Assembly: GCA_030704615.1 (NCBI GenBank)
Contig: CM060732.1
Coordinates: 10,042,001 to 10,106,000 of the forward strand
DNA: 64,000 bases
Origin: Takakia lepidozioides
Lineage: Eukaryota > Streptophyta > Takakiopsida > Takakiales > Takakiaceae
Direction: 5' to 3'
Made by a program: the position numbers and the translations under genes. Shown here one piece after another: positions 34,407-47,301 of the stretch. Below the pieces are notes generated by a model, which searched no databases, had not been told where the DNA came from, and saw only the letters and a program-made list of their open reading frames with translations. The first letter of the stretch is position 1. Each line of letters begins with the position of its first letter.

Positions 34407-37400
34407 TCAAGGAGATTTCTCCCCAAGATTCATGTGTGCCGGGTTTAAATTGTCGAGCTCTGGAAGCAGAGTCCGCCATGCATCAGCCATGTCTGAGGCC
34501 AGCTGAGCCTGGGCACGGGCAAAATCATTTAGGACTGAGCCTAGATCACGAGTCTTCTGTTCTTGAAAGCGAACCATCTCTTGCTCCATCAGCCTCGCAA
34601 TTTCTTTGTACCACAGTTTTGCCTCATCGCTATGTGCCTTAATCTGTCAAAACATTTTTGGCCAAAAATGGTTTACACTTCAGTTAGCACATATGAAACT
34701 ATAGTCGGGCACTCACTGTTCCATACACAGTGATATAGCTAGCATATGTCTGCTTGTTTGAGTGTTATTCTGGGCTGTCCCATTGCACTGAGTAAAACCA
34801 AAGAAACAGTGTGAGATGGAGAGATGGAGACGTGCAGACAGATCGAAGAGCAAGATACAACCAGAGGACAGTTCCACTGCAAGGATTTAGAAAAAAAAAA
34901 GGGTAGACTAGACACAGTCCTGCATGACTATGGAGTCCTTCACGTCACAGGACTAGCACAAAACTAACAGAGTAGCTTAAATGCATTTATTTTGACTGAG
35001 ATAGTGCTATTCCCTGTCGCTCACACATCCAACACTTCTATGCAGGCTGAGGTCAGGTTTTTTGGAGAGTATTATTTTATAATGTTAGCAATCTTAAGGA
35101 ACTTTCTAAGAGCAGCAACTTCCCACAGCAAGACTGAGCACCAGCACACCTACTTTGGTGATAACAGATGTACCCACCCACCCTCCTTGCCCCAAAGTGA
35201 CTGGATAGGGTAGATTATCTACTCAAGTCCGAGAACAGTGCTTAACCCACCAGGCTATCCTGTTGGAAACACTTCAGCTCAACTTTAATTGCAATTTGGT
35301 AACAAATAGAATGAATGTACCTCATAAGACGTTTGCCGTAGCCTTGTTGCCATAGACCCCGCGCCCATTTTGGGCAGAACAAAAGGGAACAGATACTATC
35401 TTTGTGAGGGGCTCACTCCAGTAGTGTGACAACCATGATAAAGACAATTAGTTCAGTTTCCCAGATATTCTCTAGAAAGCCCTTCACACAAGCATGAACT
35501 TGCTGTGTGTGAGCTGGCAATTAGACCCCAACAGGGCCAGGGCTTTAGGCTCAGCCTCAAGATTTTCAAAGTTGGTGAACAGAGGTGCAGGGACAATGTT
35601 CTTGATGTTCCTGAATAGATCACTCTCTGGAGAACATCCCGGACAATGTATCAGAAAATGGACATTGTCTTCAGGCTGCCCGCACATTGGGCAATTACAA
35701 TCTCCTCTTCCTCTCTGTATCAGTTTCTTGTCCAAAGGTAGTCTTCCCGCCCTGAGTTTAAATTTCAGTCTAGTGCCGAGGGTACGTAGGCCCTTGAGAT
35801 CAACCTTAAGGTCCATTCCCACATCACAGACTGGAAATAAATTCAGGGAAGTTTTATGCCTAACTTCATTTTCATCGGACAGTCTCCGGGCATCCAACAT
35901 AGCATTAGACACTGCAACCTACAGGTCAGCTTCATCTAGCAGGGTTAATTCTTCTGGGCTGATATTCAGATACTTGGATGTCTCTTCTACCCTTTTCCAT
36001 CAGGACTTAGCATGTTTGACAGGACAGTCTTGCTTCCAAGAAATAGAGATAGGGTATATGGTATTAGACATGCTATTCAACTGACCCCACCATCTGACAT
36101 TGACCTCATCACGTCGAGAGCTTAACGGAGGTATGCCAAACTCGCCCGGAACAGCCACGTTAGCTGATCTAGAGAACGCTGACTTGCTCACTTTGAGCAC
36201 CACAACCTGAATGGGTTGTAGAGATTTAGTATGGTTGGAGTTAATGACCGACACAGCAGAGGTGATAACATTGCAAGGCATGGTTCTTTTAACTTCGGTA
36301 TTTATCCCTCTGCAGTGGACAAATTTCGTGAGGCCAAAGCTTTGCGTTTAGGTGTTTGAACCATTTTCTGTACATGTGTGTCCCAGTTACAACTAGAGGA
36401 AAACTCAATGCCAAGATATGTTTAGGAAGGGAGCATAGGGATCTCTTGACTCCCCCAAGTCCATTTGAGATCCCCACCACCCTTCCCACAATTATTGAAA
36501 TGCACCACGGCGCATTTGCCAACATTGTCTTCCAGCCTCCACAAGTTAAAGTACCTCTTTGCATAACCAATCAACCCTGAAGATTGGAATCCGCAAACAT
36601 AAGGGCTGGAATGGTGGCATCACCCACCTTTAACCCTAACCCCTCATTTTCCCCATCTTCAAGTGACTGATTAATGAAAATATTGTTGAGCAGTGGGGAG
36701 AGGTACAGCCTTTTGCTACACATTGGTCAATATCAAAGAAATTACATTTCCGTCCATTCCCCGTAACACAGCTTTTGGTGTTCACATACAGGTTGTGAAC
36801 CAGTCTCCACATCTTTCCCCTGACCCAAGGAGACCAAAGATGGAGCCACAGCCCATCTCTTCACACTGAAAAGACAAAAGTGGGCTTTCCTTCTTTTTTC
36901 CATCCCTGAATAATCTGGCTTAGTGTGAAGATATGGTCGAACGCAGCCCCTATTTCTCCAAAAGCCAGCCTGGCCTTCATGGAAAACCTCTAGACTCCAT
37001 GCTTGATTATCAGGTCCACCTGCTTTATAGCCCTTTGGATGTTCTATAGCTTCAGTGACCTCAGAGGAACTAATGGGCACGTTGTGACCCTTAGTGATAT
37101 CCACTAGTTCATCAGGGCTGTCTTGGAATATAGGAACAGTTTTTCCAACTGTATCCTTCCATTCTTTAGAAAATTCCTCACTGATAGATTTAGATTCACG
37201 GACAGGAATGATGTAGTTTTGAAGGTTTTGATGATGTTGTAGTGTTGTAGTGTTAGTTCCAATGTTGTAGTGCCCGTCCCTGAACGATCTTGAGCTTGAT
37301 CCACCAATTTACTGCTCTAGCGCAGACAATTAGTTTCCTTCCAATGATCTTATCAGCCGCAGAGGTGACTTTCCGAAGAATCCACAGCTCTTTCGATTAG

Positions 37401-40400
37401 GTAACAAATAGAGTAGTAAAAAAGAGTTTTGAGGGAACTCACTTCTGTCACATCAAGCTCTGCCTCCCCAACTTTATCTGGTCGCACGAGCCTTAACTTT
37501 TCTCTGCATCCCGTAAACCATGACAAAGTCTCATATGGGAAAGGGAAAGAAGACAAACATCTTACAGAACTTTAGAATGTCCACAAAAAGCCCAAAATAC
37601 CTATAAGGAGAAGTAAAAATGTAGATTGACAAGAAAAACAACAACAGACTATCACGTCCATGGGAGGCCAGAGAAATAGAGAACAACAATACAGATGATC
37701 CTTACTAGCATACTGCTCAGCAATGATCAGATTTTCCCAGGACTTCGCACATAGAGCAATGAAGAAAGGAACATACAGGTTCAGTTCTTTCAACTTGGAA
37801 GCTTCTGTGAGCTCTCGATGTTGCCGGTAAGCTTGTGCTCTATCAGCCATCACCACCTGTGGTCCTTGCGGATAAGGAAAAAGTCTTTATTGATTGCATT
37901 TCCCTTTATCAGATGCTACCAGAGTGTAGTTTCAGAGCACCGTAGTACCCGATGTGAACTGGCATAAAAGACAACAAGTGCTTGACAACAATGCACCAAA
38001 TCAGATTAGACCTACACTACCAACAATTAGCTTGTAGGAAAAAGGTCAAAAGGAAGAGTACCTTGATGGTTTGCACAGTGCGAACATACTCCTTGAGTGG
38101 CTCTTCGAAATTCATCAACAAATCAAGTCCCTGCCATGATGGTCACTTCAAAATTAATCCTTGACAAGATACAGACACTGAAACCAAGTCATTTGATTCT
38201 TAGTATGCTTGTATCTCACAGTCTATTAGTTAAGTTGGTTTCTAGATATTCTATCAGGTGATAGAGATGAGTAGATCTACTTTCCTCTTAACATCTTACC
38301 ACCACCTACCTAGATTTCCCCATAAACAATAATATGCTAGTAATTGAACATTACGTTGTGTTGCATTTAAGTTTTCTGGAAGTTAGAGGTGGAATCTTGG
38401 ACTCTTCAGTCTAATTTTGCATTCTTCCTCTTCTCAAAAATTAAAAACCTTTGCACACTTGTTATGACATTGCACTGATGCCTGACTACAACTTGGAATG
38501 AATTTCTGGAGTATCATAACCCCAGAAGTCCATGAAGGTCTACCTGCTTTTGGAGCTTGGAAGAAAGCGAATCTGACAGGTCTCCCAGATCAGAGAATCC
38601 CTTCCCAAGAGCTCCACCCTCACAATCGCCAAGCGCTTTCACTGCCCTCCCAAAGTCTGCCAGTGCCTGCCCTAGCTCTGCAGCCATAGCCAACTTGTGA
38701 TCTAAGCTTAATGTCTATACTTGAAGCTAGCAGCCAACCATTGGAAGGGACAAAGTTTTTTTGCAGCTTCAAGCCTTAAAAGTCATTTATGCTCTTGTCC
38801 ATGAATTAAAGCATCATAATTTTACGACCAATGCTTTCTTCCCCAAGCATAAACAACTTCATGGCTTTCACTAAAAGCTCATAAAGAACTATGTTCATTG
38901 CAGCCACCTTCTATAAGGGGAACTGTTGTAAAATCTCCAGAAGGTTAAAGCATCCTCCCTTCTGTGATACTGTGAAAACCAAGAATAGTCATTACACCTC
39001 TTTGCCGTTTGACGAGACGCATAGACTGCTTCTGTGCCTCTGCTAGATGATCCTCGAGTTCGATTACATAGTGCTTCAGCTTTTCGTAGTCAGGATCTGT
39101 TTCCTCCAGTGGCTTGTCCTTTCCCAAGACAGCATCACTCACTTTTGATTGCACTTCCTGGTACAGACTGGATAGTCACTTATAACATCACCCTGGAATT
39201 TCCAACCCCTATAACTGCTGTTGATTCAAAAAAGCTAAGAGCACAGACAGATAGGAATTGTGGTTGTTTCAGCACTTATAACCTCTTCAGCTCTATGTCT
39301 GAATAGATCCTGAGTAGGGAACCAAGAAAACAAAGGTTGTATAGAGATTCACATTCATCTCAAAAGAACTCTGGTACACAAACCTATCAACCTCCTAACA
39401 TACCTTGTATGCAACCTAGCATCCAACAAATAGCCCAGTGGTTACAGCACAAGGCTACCTTACAAGTGGTCAGGGGTTCAAAGCCACATAGGTGTATGTT
39501 GGATGTCACCCATTATGGCCAACCCAGTTATGAAAGGGGTCCTGGGTCAACCGGCTATATAGTATGTGGGTACCAGGGGAATTTCCAGTCCTTGGGGGAG
39601 GTTTGGGCAACCGCGTACGGCCGTTAGAAGGTGTCCACCTTCCCAACAGAAGGCAGTCACCCTTCGAGGTGAAGAGACCATAATTTACGCTCACTTTGGC
39701 AGACTTCAACGTTTCTTTTTTTGTTTGCAACCTCCACAATGTCGCCTGGATCCCTCTACCAACAGGGCAGCCAAATGCCAGACAACCTCACATGATGAAG
39801 AGGGGAGATATTTGGTGGCATGCAAGCTCAATGAAGATAAGATCGGTAAAAGGCTCCACAGGTTCTGACCTTCCATGTACTACTGCGAAACCTGCAATTC
39901 CATATATTGACACATTTTTCGTAATCATACCTTAAACATCTGCATGAAGTCACTAGGCTTCTTCTTGAACACACTGCTCTCCAGTGACCGTGCTCTCTCC
40001 ATGGCCTGCAAAACTCCCACATATCCAAGTCAAGGCCCTACAAAGACTTTGGTCTATGGTGGTCAGAGAAAGAAGCATGTCTTGGTTTGTGACATGTGGG
40101 AGCATAGAGAGATCTCTCCCGTCTTTATGTATTTTGAAAGAGGAAACGGGCAAGATGCCAGATTCACAATTCAATGCAAACACACGGAGCAAGAAGCTGA
40201 AAGAGCCCAAATGCCCAAAATAGAAGCTTGGCCAAGCTCCTACATCATCCGGAGCCAAAAGTGAAAACACACCCGAACAACATGAAGAAGACCATGTTAA
40301 CAAGCAAATGATTCTGATCTGAAGAACAGACCAAAGGATGGTAGTTCCTCACTCCTCCAGTGAGGCCACTGAAGATAGCAGTCAAACCCAAATTGGGTCC

Positions 40401-41840
40401 CACAGAAGATCCTTTCGGGGTTGGGACCCTCCAGGGCACAATCCATCCTAGAGACCTTGTGCAGAGATCCCTCTCCAGTTCTCTCCCTCTCCCTGCCTTC
40501 CAACCTTTGCCTTGTGCCCTAACATCAAGACAGACCCAAAACCCTCCTTCCAACTGCCTTCGCCAAAGCCCCCAAAAAGTACAGGAGAAATTGCGGGAGG
40601 AAGTGCATACCCAAACCTCCTCATCAGCCTGCAAAAAGTTCTTGAGGTCCTCACTCAAACGCAGCTGTGGGTGGGCCGCAATGCGATTCACAAACATGTC
40701 CAGGCCCCGTCGCCGCACCTCAATAAACTCCGCAGTAAATCGGAACTTCTCTGCATCAGAACATTATCCCATTGAGACCACCAGAGTGAGACACCTTGGC
40801 TGTTACTAGATTCCTTTCTTTCTTTCTTTCTTTTCTCCAGATTAAGCATGGGGTCCATGCCACCAGGCTACATCAAGCATCCCGTAAATGAATAGAGTCT
40901 TTCTTTTTTGCTCCCTCCAAACCGAGTTGAGCGTTTTTAGCCATGAGGCTAAATCAACGCCAGTCTCAGGAGAGGCCCCATCCAGGACTTGGCCAATAGG
41001 GTGTAGCATCAGGCGTTCAAGCAGCCTTTCCCCGGCTCAAAGTGTAAATAAGTCCAAATGGTTTATCATTCACAGAGAAGAGAATGGATCACTTACCAAC
41101 AGCACTCTTCTCCGGTAGTGGAGGAACAAATATTCCTTTGTTTCGCTCTGCCAATCGCTCGTGTAGCCACACGAAATCACTATAGCGACGTATTACGATC
41201 TTCTCTGATCCTCGATACTCTTGCATATTTGTCTGGGTGCACACATTTCAGTGGAGGTAAGCTGCTAAATATTTTGGGTCGTCAAATGTAAGTGACTCGG
41301 CCAGTGATGCGCAGTCTCTGAAGAGATAACAGTATCTCCCTACAATATCATAATTATCCCGGCAGGAGAAGACTAAATGGTGTTCTGTTGTCCAAGTTTG
41401 GCAGATTGGTGTGTTACTCCTTCTGCCTGTTACGAAGTTGAGAAGCAAGCCGACTTTAAAAGTCCCAAAGCCCCGGTATTATTAGCACTTCCATCAGTAG
41501 CGATGATGCTTGATGCCCTAAAGATGGGAAGATAGCGAGATTGAATTCTCCGCTGCATGACAGAAACCCAACAATGATGACACCACCAGCTCCAAACAGG
41601 TGCTTTTGCAATTCGATGGTGAAGCCTGAGGAAAATTAATACAAACACATGTACTCATCAGACCATTCTTGTCATAACTAGTGATTACAGAACCCCCAGC
41701 GAGCTTGGGAGAGACGGATGAGAGCACTAAACCTTGGTGCTGACACGGTAGGAGATATAGGCCTGCACATTCGATCCCAGCTTCACTGGATCTGTGACAG
41801 AGATGGAGAGAAAAGGTTGGTCCAATCCCGCGCCCGCCAT
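34407..41840 (-). CDS. SNX1: Sorting nexin 1 (retromer PX-BAR protein), complete
   Basis: Ten exons: 41,733-41,840, 41,097-41,232, 40,617-40,750, 39,931-40,005, 38,998-39,157, 38,544-38,677, 38,062-38,130, 37,777-37,856, 37,443-37,503 and 34,407-34,643. All are GT/AG-bounded and in phase, giving 397 residues; Arabidopsis SNX1 has about 400. SNX1 binds endosomal phosphoinositides and bends membranes in retromer sorting. The PX domain (about residues 8-125) shows [47 protein letters not shown] and [15 protein letters not shown]. The BAR region follows, with [53 protein letters not shown] and [14 protein letters not shown]. The start MAGAGLDQ is the only in-frame ATG before the PX domain. The last intron (2.8 kb) holds a LINE and intron 4 holds a SINE. 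It appears functional. Confidence 0.96.
35218..35276 (-). repeat. tRNA-derived SINE head (weak)
   Basis: The minus strand reads ATAGCCTGGTGGGTTAAGCA followed about 25 nt later by GGACTTGAGTAG. The first fits a tRNA A box (TRGYNNARNGG). It lies in the last SNX1 intron. No clear 3' tail or target duplication was found. Confidence 0.35.
35484..37300 (-). pseudogene. LINE reverse transcriptase in the last SNX1 intron
   Basis: Minus-strand pieces read, in order: [20 protein letters not shown] (start of the RT palm; 37,080); [20 protein letters not shown] (36,800); [20 protein letters not shown] and [18 protein letters not shown] (36,530-36,390); then [20 protein letters not shown] and [20 protein letters not shown] (35,790-35,650). 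The last is the zinc-binding C-terminal block of many LINEs. Stops and frame changes are frequent, so the copy is dead. It lies in the same orientation as SNX1, in an intron whose splice sites remain intact. Confidence 0.88.
39425..39665 (+). repeat. tRNA-derived SINE in SNX1 intron 4
   Basis: atagcccagtggttacagca (A box) is followed 45 nt later by aggggttcaaagccaca (B box), the normal spacing for a tRNA-derived RNA polymerase III promoter. About 180 bp of unrelated body follows (accaggggaatttccagtcc). It is antisense to SNX1. The 3' end and target duplication are not resolved. Confidence 0.6.
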
Positions 41841-42889
41841 GGATGGACTTGGAGGCGCCCCCACTGCACTCCTTTGCTACCAACATACAGCACAAATAAT
41901 CTTAGCCAATCACTGCCACTCTCACACACAAAGTTCAATGGATTGCAAAATTCTGCGCAGATCGGACCTTTCTGCCTTCCTACCCAAACGTACCCTGGAA
42001 ATCATGGCGCTGTTCGCAGATAGAGGCCTTCCCTCTTCCACCTAGAGTACAATTCAGCTCCTAACATGCAGGGAGAATAAGTTTCATTGCGATCTTTGAG
42101 AATTAGAATGTGGGTCCGCCTTCATTCCACTCGATCTCTTCCACTTTTGAAAACAACACGGAAAGCAGACCAAAATAAACAGGGGAAACACAAAGCGTTG
42201 GCCTTGGAACATCATCCTCACAGGTTCATCCTGACACATTCATCCCACTATGTCCCCTCATTGGGAATCCATAGCTTTCATCCAATGCTTCAGGTCTTTG
42301 GAGGCAATCTGATGCAATGATACAATGTCTACACATGTGGCTGTATGATTGTGTCTGTTACAAATTATTGAGTTTTGTCGTATGAATGTGGGGTTGTTGT
42401 AAGATTGTACGCACGACACTGTAATTTTGATGTGGGTTGTGATATTAGGCCCCGGCCAGACCCAGTTGTTATAATTTACAGTAGTTGTCTTTAAATTATG
42501 TTTAAAAAATATTATGGACACACTGTCCCCTCCCATGTAGCTAAATCTAACCTTCCGCTAAGTTAAGTTTCAATCAGATGCCCAGAAGACCCTGTGTAAA
42601 CTCTGCAGCTCCCGGTTTCTATAGAGTCCCTTGGTTTTTGGATTGCTTGCGGTGTTCTTTCTTCGATTGCTTGAGGTGCTTCCAACGATCATGGGCAACA
42701 GTACTCTTGGAGTAGAGAATGTAAAAAAGGTGGAGTTGGAGGAATATGGGCGAGTTTATTGTGCATATTGTGGTTTTTACTTGGTGAGTTCATACTGAGG
42801 TAAACAACACATAATAGGTGTATGTGTGTGTTTGCCCGACCCTTTTCTTTCTTTTTTAATTTTAAAACAGGGGACAGTGGCCTGTGATT
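41841..42889. other. SNX1 upstream region
   Basis: Holds the SNX1 5' leader and promoter. No ORF or repeat is recognised. The SNX1 upstream DNA ends about 1 kb away at a fragment of the methyltransferase-like transposon gene. Confidence 0.4.
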
Positions 42890-42899
42890 AATCCTAAGT

Positions 42900-44657
42900 C
42901 CTTGAAAAGGAGCTGGAAAATCGGAAGTGCGCCCTGCTCCAGTCTTTGGCTGTCCCAGCCGTATACATTGTCTTCTCATTTGAGGGGTCTGCCCATGTGT
43001 AGATGAAGTCAGGGTCGTTGCTCAGGTACTTTCCCGGAATGAGTACATAATACATGTACCTAAACCACACACCCCAAAAAACACAGATTATCATTCGAAA
43101 ACAAGTAAATACAAACACCTCTGCAGCACAAAGGTTGAACAGAGTAGAGGTCCAGGATGTTCAAAAACAAACCCAGCATAACGATAAACAAAACTTGCGA
43201 GTCAAGAAGATGCATTGAGAGTGAAAACGAATATACCGAAAGCTGAAAATAAATCCCTGAAACGATCAGTTACCATCCAGAATCATCCTTGCGTTGATTG
43301 GTGCTTAGAAACACACTTAGAAAACAAAATGTAACCTAGAAACGAACCCTGCATCTGACCTACAACGCCATGACCACAAACCCTCGCATGGAAATTCCAT
43401 ACCAGCAATCAACCTTGCGTTGACGCAAGGTTGATCGGAGGCACCACAAATGTGTAGTCTAATGTTGAAATACATACACAGCCGAACGTTAAACAACCTT
43501 GCGTTGACGCAAGGTACATTTGAGCCTGTAAACGAATGTACTGAAATCTAGAAAGAAACCCCTGAAACCATCAGTTCTCAGCCAGATTCAACGTTGCGTT
43601 GACGCAAGGTTGATTAATGCTTACAACCACACCTATGAAAGCAAACATTCACCTGGAAACAAACCCTGAAACTGCAACAACCCACAACTACCCTGCATCC
43701 ACACCTCTCATGAAGATAGCCCCTCGCATGGAAATTGCACAACCGCAATCAACCTTGCGTTTGACGCAACGTTGATTGGCGGCACCACAGATGTGAAGTC
43801 ACAGTAGCAGCACAGGGAAAAAAACACAAATTCATTCTAGTTCACACGAAATAATATCAAGAAATACTCACCAAGACAACCGGAATTCAACTTTGCGTTG
43901 ACGCAAGGTTGATTAGAACTGTCATGCGCATACGTATCGCTACACAACTACATCGTTGTCCAAACCACACCACACATATATGCACAACAAAATAGTCTGC
44001 CACAATGATATGAAAACTAAACTCACACTGGCTGTTGACACAAAACACGAAATACAATATAATCACTCGTTAAAATAAGAGTCAAGCCAGGGGTACCCCA
44101 AGCTATGGGGACTCCACTCCACAACATCCTACTCTCCCTCCATAAGTACACTCAGATGCTAAGCAACGAGGGAGCTCGGTCGTGCAGGCTCAACTCGAGA
44201 GAGATGAGCCGCATGACTGACGAGCTCGTGAAGATAAGATGGTTCAAGTGTCAAGCTAAACTTGACACCTGACTTAACACTTGAACTAATTCCAAGTGTT
44301 AAATACAAATAACTAGATTTATTCTAGTTAGTTTCACACTGTGTTTATTTAACTTGACAGAGCAAACAGTATGTGACATCAAAACTGTCTCAAGTCATAC
44401 CAAGTTCCTATTCAAGCAAGATGAAATCAAAGGACATCATGTCCAGGGCAACCAGCAATCAACCTTGCGTTGACACAACCTTGAAACAGACATACCAAAT
44501 CAAACATAGGCGAATCATTCCACTGCATATTGCGGGGTCTGTACCTGTTCAAGACTCGTTTCATTGCTTGCTCACTGTTGTATTGGTTTTTGAATTCGTT
44601 CGACCTCAGAATCCATTTGTCCTTTTCAAACTCCCTGAAGAAGCAGTTGTTCCATAT
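42900..44657 (-). pseudogene. Methyltransferase-like transposon gene, copy A1 (two middle exons)
   Basis: Exon 44,545-44,657 reads NNCFFREFEKDKWILRSNEF and SEQAMKRVLNR. The exon from 43,059 to about 42,925 reads YMYYVLIPGKYLSNDPDF and MYTAGTAKDWSRAHFR. They match exons 5 and 6 of the 50,511-56,247 gene, with the same splice phase (AG|G). The 5' exon is cut at 44,657 by the terminal repeat of the next element. The gene is also truncated after AHFR, so the DIPD and motif I exons are absent. It is a clear relic. Confidence 0.85.
43278..44484. repeat. Intronic palindrome array A1 (CCTTGCG/CGCAAGG)
   Basis: Six near-palindromes plus a partial one lie inside the intron 43,060-44,544, at about 43,278 (partial), 43,407, 43,491, 43,586, 43,746, 43,884 and 44,455. 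The half-site is AATCAACCTTGCG, followed by TT and CGCAAGGTTGATT or a variant, about 30 bp in all. Spacing is irregular (80-570 bp). They occupy the intron equivalent to the one bearing different palindromes in copies B and E1. Confidence 0.9.
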
Positions 44658-44780
44658 GGGGGGTGCTATTCCGTGAGCCCGGAGGCGTGAGCTTGTGAGC
44701 CCAGGAGCCCGTGAGCCCAGCACAGGCTCACGCCACGTCAACATGCATACAGGGCCTATTTCCGCGGGTGTCACCTATTA
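44658..44780 (+). mobile_element. Left terminus of MULE-family copy A2
   Basis: Starts GGGGGGTGCTATTCCGTGAG. It aligns with the E1 ends (GGTT-GTTATTTCATGAGC) and continues, as they do, with repeated CGTGAGC motifs. It interrupts an exon of copy A1 exactly after NNCFFREF-coding sequence (minus strand). The 9 bases before it are gttccatat; no matching right-hand duplication was found, so the right end is probably lost. Confidence 0.7.
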
Positions 44781-45141
44781 CTGTGAGTTGATCAGCCAGG
44801 GAATGCAGACTGGATGTGTTACATCCATTGTATCCATCGTTTCTATCCATTGCATCTATTTAGACGTTATTAACATACCAAGCCCTTGCATTGGAATGTG
44901 GCTACGTCGTGAGCAAGTGCACACGTTTGTTTGTTTTTGCAATGCACACAAGACTATGAGCTCCGGAAAACACTAAAGAGATTGAAGGAACAATACGGGC
45001 AGTCCATGCAACCCCCATCTCCAACGATAGTTTGTTCCCAGGAATTTGCATCCCACACACACATTGCAATCAGGACAACAAAGACACACCACCATCCCAT
45101 CTCAAAATTGGCCCCGAATAAAAGTAAGAGAAAACGTGATA

Positions 45142-46118
45142 TCAAGTGTCAAAGTCATCAGAATCAAAATCGACCTCATGTGCTTTGTCATCCACAAAGA
45201 TTCCGGCCCCAACACCACGTCTTCTACCACGACCGTCCATGGTTGGACTGCGAGTGCCATGAACGGACATGCTTGCTGCGAGTGCCTCCACATAGACAGG
45301 TAGCATGTAAGACTGAGGAGGACTTGAAAGAAGTCCAAGAAGTTGTGATAGCCCTGGAGGGTCAGTGGAAGCACACGGACTCCTGCACAAGTCGACAAAA
45401 ACCCATTTTGAATACAATGATGCAATGCACAAGTCCAACAAAGAGGATGTCTCCCATGTGCACCTTGCCTTAAGAACAGTGATTTCAGTGAAACAAGAAT
45501 GCAAGCATCCACAGGTTGAACTTACTCGCAGGCAAAGTCGGAGTCCAGCTCCTTGTCGGACGTCTCCCCTGTATCAATATCACTGAGAAGCGGCTTTGGA
45601 AGGACTTGAGAAGTTTGTCCACCCAAACCCATCAGGAAGTTCTTGTAAATTTTGGCATCCCCTTCAATCCCGAAGAGATGTCGCGCACTGGCCTTGCAAG
45701 CGTGGTATGAAGCACCTGCAATGGAATAGATTGAAGGAAATAGATATTGAAGACTCATTTGGAACGGTGAGAAGCGTTGAAAGTGCAAGCTCAAAAAACC
45801 CGATCAAATGTGAATGTTGAAGAGACGAACCTGTGCCCATTGACAAATCCAGAACTCTGGCGTCGGTGTAGGTGCAGCACTCCACAATCGTTTGAATGAA
45901 AGTCGGGCTCCTCTCCCTGGCCCCTCTCCAAGGAACCCCATTCCCCCTTTGCAAGCAGACGTTGTTGTCCACGTACTTGTAGTGCATGTCATCCGTGGGA
46001 GGATCTGTCCTCTCATCTATGAAAACTTGCCCCCATGAGTGATGGCGAACTCCCTAATGACGGCTGGAGTCGTAGGTGGATGCACTCGGACGAGACAAAC
46101 AGCTTCAAACAAACGTGT
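45142..46118 (-). pseudogene. Methyltransferase-like transposon gene, copy A2 (last three exons)
   Basis: Exons are 45,831-46,118, 45,526-45,715 and 45,142-45,382. The first reads TRLFEAVCLVRVHPPTTP, then after a frame change ERSPTFIQTIVECCTYTDAR and VLDLSMGTG (motif I). The second reads ASYHACKASARHLFGIEGDA. The last reads SYMLPVYVEALAASMSVHG and ends with the acidic tail EVDFDSDDFDT. All match the 50,511-56,247 gene. The in-frame TAG after HGGKFS and the frameshift near 46,020 make it a pseudogene. The DIPD exon is missing, replaced by the palindrome array that starts at 46,269. Confidence 0.85.
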
Positions 46119-46259
46119 CTGCGAACAGGACATCCAGAAGGATCTAAGAAGCTTGAAAACCAGGCACCTACATATTCATTTGAGCGACTTATGCAACTCC
46201 ATCCGAGAACCACCAAAAAGAGGAACAAGAAGGCAGATTTACAAACAAAAAACCGGAAA

Positions 46260-47285
46260 GGGGGGCACAAACAGTGTGCGTTGCCGCACACTGTTTGGTG
46301 CTTCCAACTACGGGTGTTTTGAACTAGGCACACTGTCCCTCTGTGGCACATTTAAACATCAAACATGGCCCATTTTGAAATCAAAAAACAGGCACAGAGG
46401 GGGCCATAAACAGTGTGCTTTGAAGCACACTATTTGGGGCTTCCAATTAGGGGTATTTGGAGCATGGCATACTGGCCCTTTGTGGCCCATTTTGAAATCG
46501 CAAAACAACCGGAAATGGGGGCCTAAACAGTGTGCGATGCCGCACACTGTTTGGGGCTTCCAATTACGGGTATTTTGAGCATGGCATACTGGCCTTTTGT
46601 GGCCGATTTTGAAATAAAAAAACAACCAGAAAGGGGGGCCCAAATAGTGTGCGTTGCCGCCCACTGTTGGGTGCTTCCAACTATGGGTGTTTTGAACTTG
46701 GCACACTGGCCCTGTGTGGCACATTTAGATGTCAAACATGGCCCTTTTTTAAATCAAAAAACAGGCACAGAGGGGGGCTCAAACAGTGTGCTTTGAAGCA
46801 CACTGTTTGGGTCTTCCAATTAGGGGTAATTTGAGCATGGCATACTGGCCATTTGTGGCCCATTTTGAAGTAAAAAAACAACTGGGAAGGGGGGCCCAAA
46901 AAGTGTGCGTTGCCACACACTGTTTGGTGCTTCCAACTACGGGTGTTTTGAACTTGGCACACTGGCCATTTTAGACATCAAACATGGCCCATTTTAAAAT
47001 CAAAAAACAGGCACAGAGGGGGCCTCAAACAGTGTGCTTTGAAGCACACTGTTTGGGGCTTCCAATTAGGGGTATTTTGAGCATGGCATACTGGCCATTT
47101 GTGGCCCATTTTGAAGTAAAAAAAAACCCGGAAAGGGGGTCCCAAACAGTGTGCGTTGCCGCACACTGTTTGGTGCTTCCAACTACGGGTGTTTTAAACT
47201 TGGCATGCTGGCCTACTGTGGCACATTTACACATCAAAACACAACCAGAAAGGTGGGCACAAATAGTGTGTGTTGCCAAAACTAT
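46260..47285. repeat. Palindrome array A2 (CAGTGTGC/GCACACTG)
   Basis: Eight palindromes plus a half copy start at about 46,269, 46,407, 46,523, 46,641, 46,779, 46,897, 47,025, 47,142 and 47,250. Each is AAACAGTGTGC, a 6-base centre and GCACACTGTTT. The centre is usually GTTGCC or TTTGAA, and these mostly alternate along the array. The 85-105 bp between them is also repeated (tggggcttccaatta, ggtattttgagcatgg). The array lies between the antisense A2 methyltransferase-like exons and the A2 transposase, ending at a probable splice acceptor (ttggcag) at 47,301. Confidence 0.92.
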
Positions 47286-47301
47286 TGGTTGGCAGGATCA
47301 G

